Shown here: positions 5,261 to 7,296 of the stretch, one piece after another
Numbering within the stretch: position 1 is the first letter of the stretch
How the letters are laid out: the number at the start of each line of letters is the position of its first letter
Assembly (NCBI GenBank): GCA_947643945.1
Contig: CANRXN010000049.1
Location: 1 to 7,296 of the forward strand
Length of the DNA: 7,296 bases
Reading direction: 5' to 3'
Source: an uncultured Clostridium sp.
Lineage (GTDB): Bacteria; Bacillota; Clostridia; TANB77; CAG-508
Made by a program: the position numbers and the translations under genes
Notes under the pieces: generated by a model
Databases searched by the model: none
Seen by the model: only the letters and a program-made list of their open reading frames with translations
What the model was told of the DNA's origin: nothing

Positions 5261-5626
5261 TTATGCCTCCTTTTCTTTTAAAACTATTGTAATGTGACTT
5301 GTTCTTTTTCTAATTCTTACTGCTGAACCTTTTGCGGCAGGTCTAATTCTTTTTAATGTTGGTCCTTGGTTTGCATAGATTTCAGCAACATATAAGTTTT
5401 CATGTTTCATATCATGATTATTTTCAGCATTTGCCATTGCTGATTTTAATAATTTTTCGATTATCTCTGATGATGCTTTTGGTGTGAATTTTACGATAGC
5501 TAAAGCTTCGTCTACATCTTTTCCTCTAATTAAGTCTGCTACGATTTTTACTTTTCTAGCGGAAATTCTTGCATATTTAAGCGTTGCTTTGGCTTCATTT
5601 ATCATTACTGTTTCTTGCTCTTGCAC
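5261..5626 (-). CDS. rplV: 50S ribosomal protein L22 (GTG start)
   Basis: L22 binds all six 23S rRNA domains, and its long beta-hairpin lines the exit tunnel near the macrolide site. The 121-residue product shows ATLKYARISARKVKIVADLI (about 14-33), AMANAENNH (63-71), and the hairpin region ANQGPTLKRIRPAAKGSAVR (about 85-104) followed by IRKRTSHITIVL. The first codon is GTG (5624-5626), chosen because a perfect AGGAGG stands 8 nt upstream. The next in-frame ATG at 5603-5605 would be about 29 nt from it. This gives seven extra residues (MQEQETV) ahead of the usual start. It sits 24 bp after rpsS and 6 bp before rpsC. Confidence 0.97.
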   Translation of the reverse strand: MQEQETVMINEAKATLKYARISARKVKIVADLIRGKDVDEALAIVKFTPKASSEIIEKLLKSAMANAENNHDMKHENLYVAEIYANQGPTLKRIRPAAKGSAVRIRKRTSHITIVLKEKEA

Positions 5627-5634
5627 GTTTCTTA

Positions 5635-5640
5635 CCTCCT
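5635..5640 (-). promoter_or_regulatory. Ribosome binding site deciding the rplV GTG start
   Basis: The transcript reads a perfect AGGAGG, 8 nt before the GTG at 5624-5626. Spacing to the only nearby in-frame ATG (5603-5605) is about 29 nt, so this site selects the GTG start of rplV. Confidence 0.85.
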
Positions 5641-5650
5641 TAACAAAAAT

Positions 5651-5926
5651 TTATTTTTTTGTTTTCTTATCTCCTGCATGACCTTTGAAGGTTCTTGTAG
5701 GAGCAAATTCACCTAATTTATGACCAATCATTTCTTCTGCTATATAGATTGGAACATGTTTTCTTCCATCATGTACAGCAATTGTATGACCAACCATTTG
5801 TGGATATATGGTTGAAGCTCTAGACCATGTCTTTAATACTTCTTTATTTCCAGATTCATTCATAGCTTCTACTCTTTTTAATAGTTCAGGTGCTATAAAT
5901 GGCTTTTTCTTGCTTGATCTTGACAT
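5651..5926 (-). CDS. rpsS: 30S ribosomal protein S19
   Basis: S19 forms a complex with S13 in the 30S head and contacts the tRNA and the L5 bridge. The 91-residue product has the family length: MSRSSKKKPFIAPELLKRVE at the N-terminus, KTWSRASTIYPQMVGHTIAV (32-51), then the signature region HDGRKHVPIYIAEEMIGHKL (52-71) and GEFAPTRTFKGHAG. The start is ATG at 5924-5926, preceded by AGGGAGGA. It lies 20 bp after rplB and 24 bp before rplV, the standard order. Confidence 0.98.
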   Translation of the reverse strand: MSRSSKKKPFIAPELLKRVEAMNESGNKEVLKTWSRASTIYPQMVGHTIAVHDGRKHVPIYIAEEMIGHKLGEFAPTRTFKGHAGDKKTKK

Positions 5927-5946
5927 ATCTTAAATGTCCTCCCTTC

Positions 5947-6774
5947 TTACTTTCTTCTCTTAACAATAAATTTATTAGATTGTTTCTTTTTGTTTCTTGT
6001 TTTGTAACCAAGTGCTGGTTTGCCCCAAGGTGTCATTGGTCCAGCGTGTCCTACTGGTGCTCTACCTTCACCACCACCATGAGGGTGATCTACTGGGTTC
6101 ATAACAGAACCTCTAACAGTTGGTCTAATTCCCATATGTCTTTTTCTACCAGCTTTACCAATTTTAACGTTTTCGTGGTCGCTGTTTCCAATTACGCCGA
6201 TAGTTGCTCTACAAGTTGCTAAAATTAATCTCATTTCTCCTGATGGAAGTCTTACATGGGCATATTTTCCTTCTTTTGCCATTAATTGTGCTGATTGTCC
6301 AGCAGCTTTTACTAATTTTCCACCTTGTTTTGGATTTAATTCGATGTTATGAATTAAGGTACCTACTGGAATGCTATTTATTGGCATACAGTTTCCTGGT
6401 TTAATGTCTGCTGTTTCTCCAGAGATTACTTTATCTCCATCTTTTAATCCTTGTGGTGCTAAGATGTAAGCTTTTTCTCCATCTTTATATTGGATTAATG
6501 CGATGTTGGCACTACGGTTTGGATCATATTCAATTCCTATTACAGTAGCTTCCATATCGTCTTTTCTTCTTTTAAAATCTACAATTCTATATTTTTGTCT
6601 GTTTCCACCACCTTGGTGTCTTACTGTGATTCTTCCATAAGAGTTTCTTCCTGCATTTTTCTTTTTCTTTGCTAATAAAGATTTTTCAGGAGTTTTCTTT
6701 GTGATTTCTCCAAAGTCTGAAACTGTCATGTTTCTTCTAGATGGTGTGTAGGGTTTAAAGTGTTTCATTCCCAT
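5947..6774 (-). CDS. rplB: 50S ribosomal protein L2
   Basis: L2 is a primary 23S rRNA-binding protein next to the peptidyl-transferase centre and is needed for subunit association and tRNA binding. The 275-residue product has the normal length. It shows MGMKHFKPYTPSRRNMTV, the OB-fold part with GRITVRHQGGGNRQKYRIVD (47-66), the SH3-like part with NSIPVGTLIHNIE (133-145), and the invariant VMNPVDHPHGGGEGRAPVGH (224-243) with the essential histidine near residue 230. The start is ATG at 6772-6774 with AAAGGAGAG upstream. rplW normally precedes this gene, but here a 65-bp gap leads to an unrecognised ORF instead. Confidence 0.98.
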   Translation of the reverse strand: MGMKHFKPYTPSRRNMTVSDFGEITKKTPEKSLLAKKKKNAGRNSYGRITVRHQGGGNRQKYRIVDFKRRKDDMEATVIGIEYDPNRSANIALIQYKDGEKAYILAPQGLKDGDKVISGETADIKPGNCMPINSIPVGTLIHNIELNPKQGGKLVKAAGQSAQLMAKEGKYAHVRLPSGEMRLILATCRATIGVIGNSDHENVKIGKAGRKRHMGIRPTVRGSVMNPVDHPHGGGEGRAPVGHAGPMTPWGKPALGYKTRNKKKQSNKFIVKRRK

Positions 6775-6839
6775 TTTTTATTTCTCTCCTTTACCATTTA
6801 TTTTCCTGGTGTTTTCCAGATAATTTCTAGTTTCTCAAA

Positions 6840-7199
6840 TTAATCTACTATTTCAAAGCCTAACTTTTTTCTTTTTTGTTTTTTTTCTTCTTTCTGCATA
6901 ATTTGAGCTTCTTTTACAGTTATCAACAATTTGCTGATATTTTCGTTCATTTTATCCCATGTCTCCATATCGTTTTGTCCTATATTTTCTAAATAAAGAC
7001 CATATTGTTCTTCATATAAAAGAATTGATTTTTTCACTTCTTCTATTTTAGAATATCGATAATCCTTTACTTTTAATAATTCCGCTTTTAGCTCTTCAAA
7101 TTGTTTTGTAACATTTATTCTTGTCTGTTTTTTACTCAATTTTCCGCCTTGTATTACTTTTAAAGATTTTTTAAATTCTTCTCTATCTTTCTTTTCCAT
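6840..7199 (-). CDS. Unrecognised charged helical protein, 119 aa
   Basis: I do not recognise this protein. It is rich in Lys and Glu, lacks Cys, has a single Trp (W81), and shows no signal peptide or membrane segment. Two long probable helices are visible (about 30-66 and 77-112), with a heptad-like stretch around FEELKAELLKVKDYRYSKIE and a very basic end, KEEKKQKRKK, before GFEIVD. A helical hairpin or coiled coil is likely (inference). The ATG at 7197-7199 has GGGAG about 11 nt upstream, lying within the end of the preceding ORF, whose stop is 7 bp away; the two are probably cotranscribed. It occupies the place where rplW (L23) normally stands but has no L23 features. Its codon use is as AT-rich as its neighbours. 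Confidence 0.7.
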   Translation of the reverse strand: MEKKDREEFKKSLKVIQGGKLSKKQTRINVTKQFEELKAELLKVKDYRYSKIEEVKKSILLYEEQYGLYLENIGQNDMETWDKMNENISKLLITVKEAQIMQKEEKKQKRKKLGFEIVD

Positions 7200-7206
7200 T
7201 TTTCAA

Positions 7207-7296
7207 CTAAGCTCCCATAAATTCATCAATACTATCTTTGTATTTCTTAGAAACTTTAGTTGCTTTTCCGCCTTTTGCTAAATAAGAAGTATCTTC
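7207..7296 (-). CDS. C-terminal 29 codons of an unrecognised ORF (cut by window edge)
   Basis: An open frame enters from the right edge and ends at TAG (7207-7209). The visible residues are EDTSYLAKGGKATKVSKKY followed by KDSIDEFMGA. I do not recognise it. It does not look like the C-terminus of L23, which would be expected before rplB and which normally ends in a KKAIVTL-type strand. A real gene is supported by its termination 7 bp before the next start and by the ribosome binding site of that next gene lying in its last codons. The basic, small-residue-rich tail gives no functional clue. Confidence 0.55.
   Translation of the reverse strand, partial: EDTSYLAKGGKATKVSKKYKDSIDEFMGA

Noticed and set aside
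6775..6839. Small CTGG/CCAG hairpin between the unknown 119-residue gene and rplB as a terminator or leader
   Set aside because: Only 4 bp of stem and no following T run on the transcript; not distinguishable from chance.
7207..7296. Partial ORF as the C-terminus of L23 (rplW)
   Set aside because: Position suggests it, but the visible residues lack the L23 C-terminal strand and end in IDEFMGA; no similarity is apparent.

Overview
The window is a ribosomal-protein gene cluster, transcribed entirely from the minus strand, so the transcript reads from high to low coordinates. In transcript order: the 3' end of an unrecognised ORF, an unrecognised 119-residue charged helical protein, then rplB (L2), rpsS (S19), rplV (L22), rpsC (S3), rplP (L16), rpmC (L29), rpsQ (S17), rplN (L14), rplX (L24), rplE (L5), rpsN (S14, zinc type), rpsH (S8), rplF (L6), rplR (L18) and the first 60 codons of rpsE (S5). 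This is the classic bacterial S10-spc order. AT-rich DNA, strong AGGAGG-type ribosome binding sites, the short four-cysteine S14 and the Clostridia/Bacilli-like sequences of S3, L18 and L24 point to a low-GC Bacillota (Firmicutes), probably a clostridial relative. Tryptophan is read from TGG and no gene needs TGA as a sense codon. This placement is inference from protein character, not a database match.

From rplB to rplN the genes are packed tightly, with gaps of 0 to 24 bp and short overlaps at rpsC/rplP and rplP/rpmC. From rplN to rpsE the packing loosens at four places. Three of these gaps (rplN-rplX, rpsN-rpsH, rplF-rplR) each hold one copy of a dispersed hairpin element of about 125 nt that I do not recognise. 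The fourth (rplR-rpsE) holds a different REP-like GGGGACA/TGTCC element. No gene-free stretch exceeds 300 bases.

The hairpin family is the main unusual signal. The three copies share an 89-nt core and differ by paired compensatory substitutions. They all lie directly behind the stop codon of a ribosomal protein gene, all in the same orientation. By my hand pairing, the folded strand has about 23 G.T pairs and no A.C oppositions, so the structure appears selected on the plus strand, antisense to the operon. This could be a structured RNA or a single-stranded-DNA (REP/MITE-like) mobile element.

A second oddity is upstream of rplB. The gene normally found there, rplW (L23), is absent, and two short unrecognised ORFs occupy the place. 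The S10 cluster is therefore split or interrupted in this genome. The ribosomal proteins encoded here supply the peptidyl-transferase neighbourhood (L2, L16), the exit tunnel and surface (L22, L24, L29), the central protuberance (L5, L18), the factor-binding side (L6, L14) and the 30S head and body (S3, S19, S14, S8, S17, S5).
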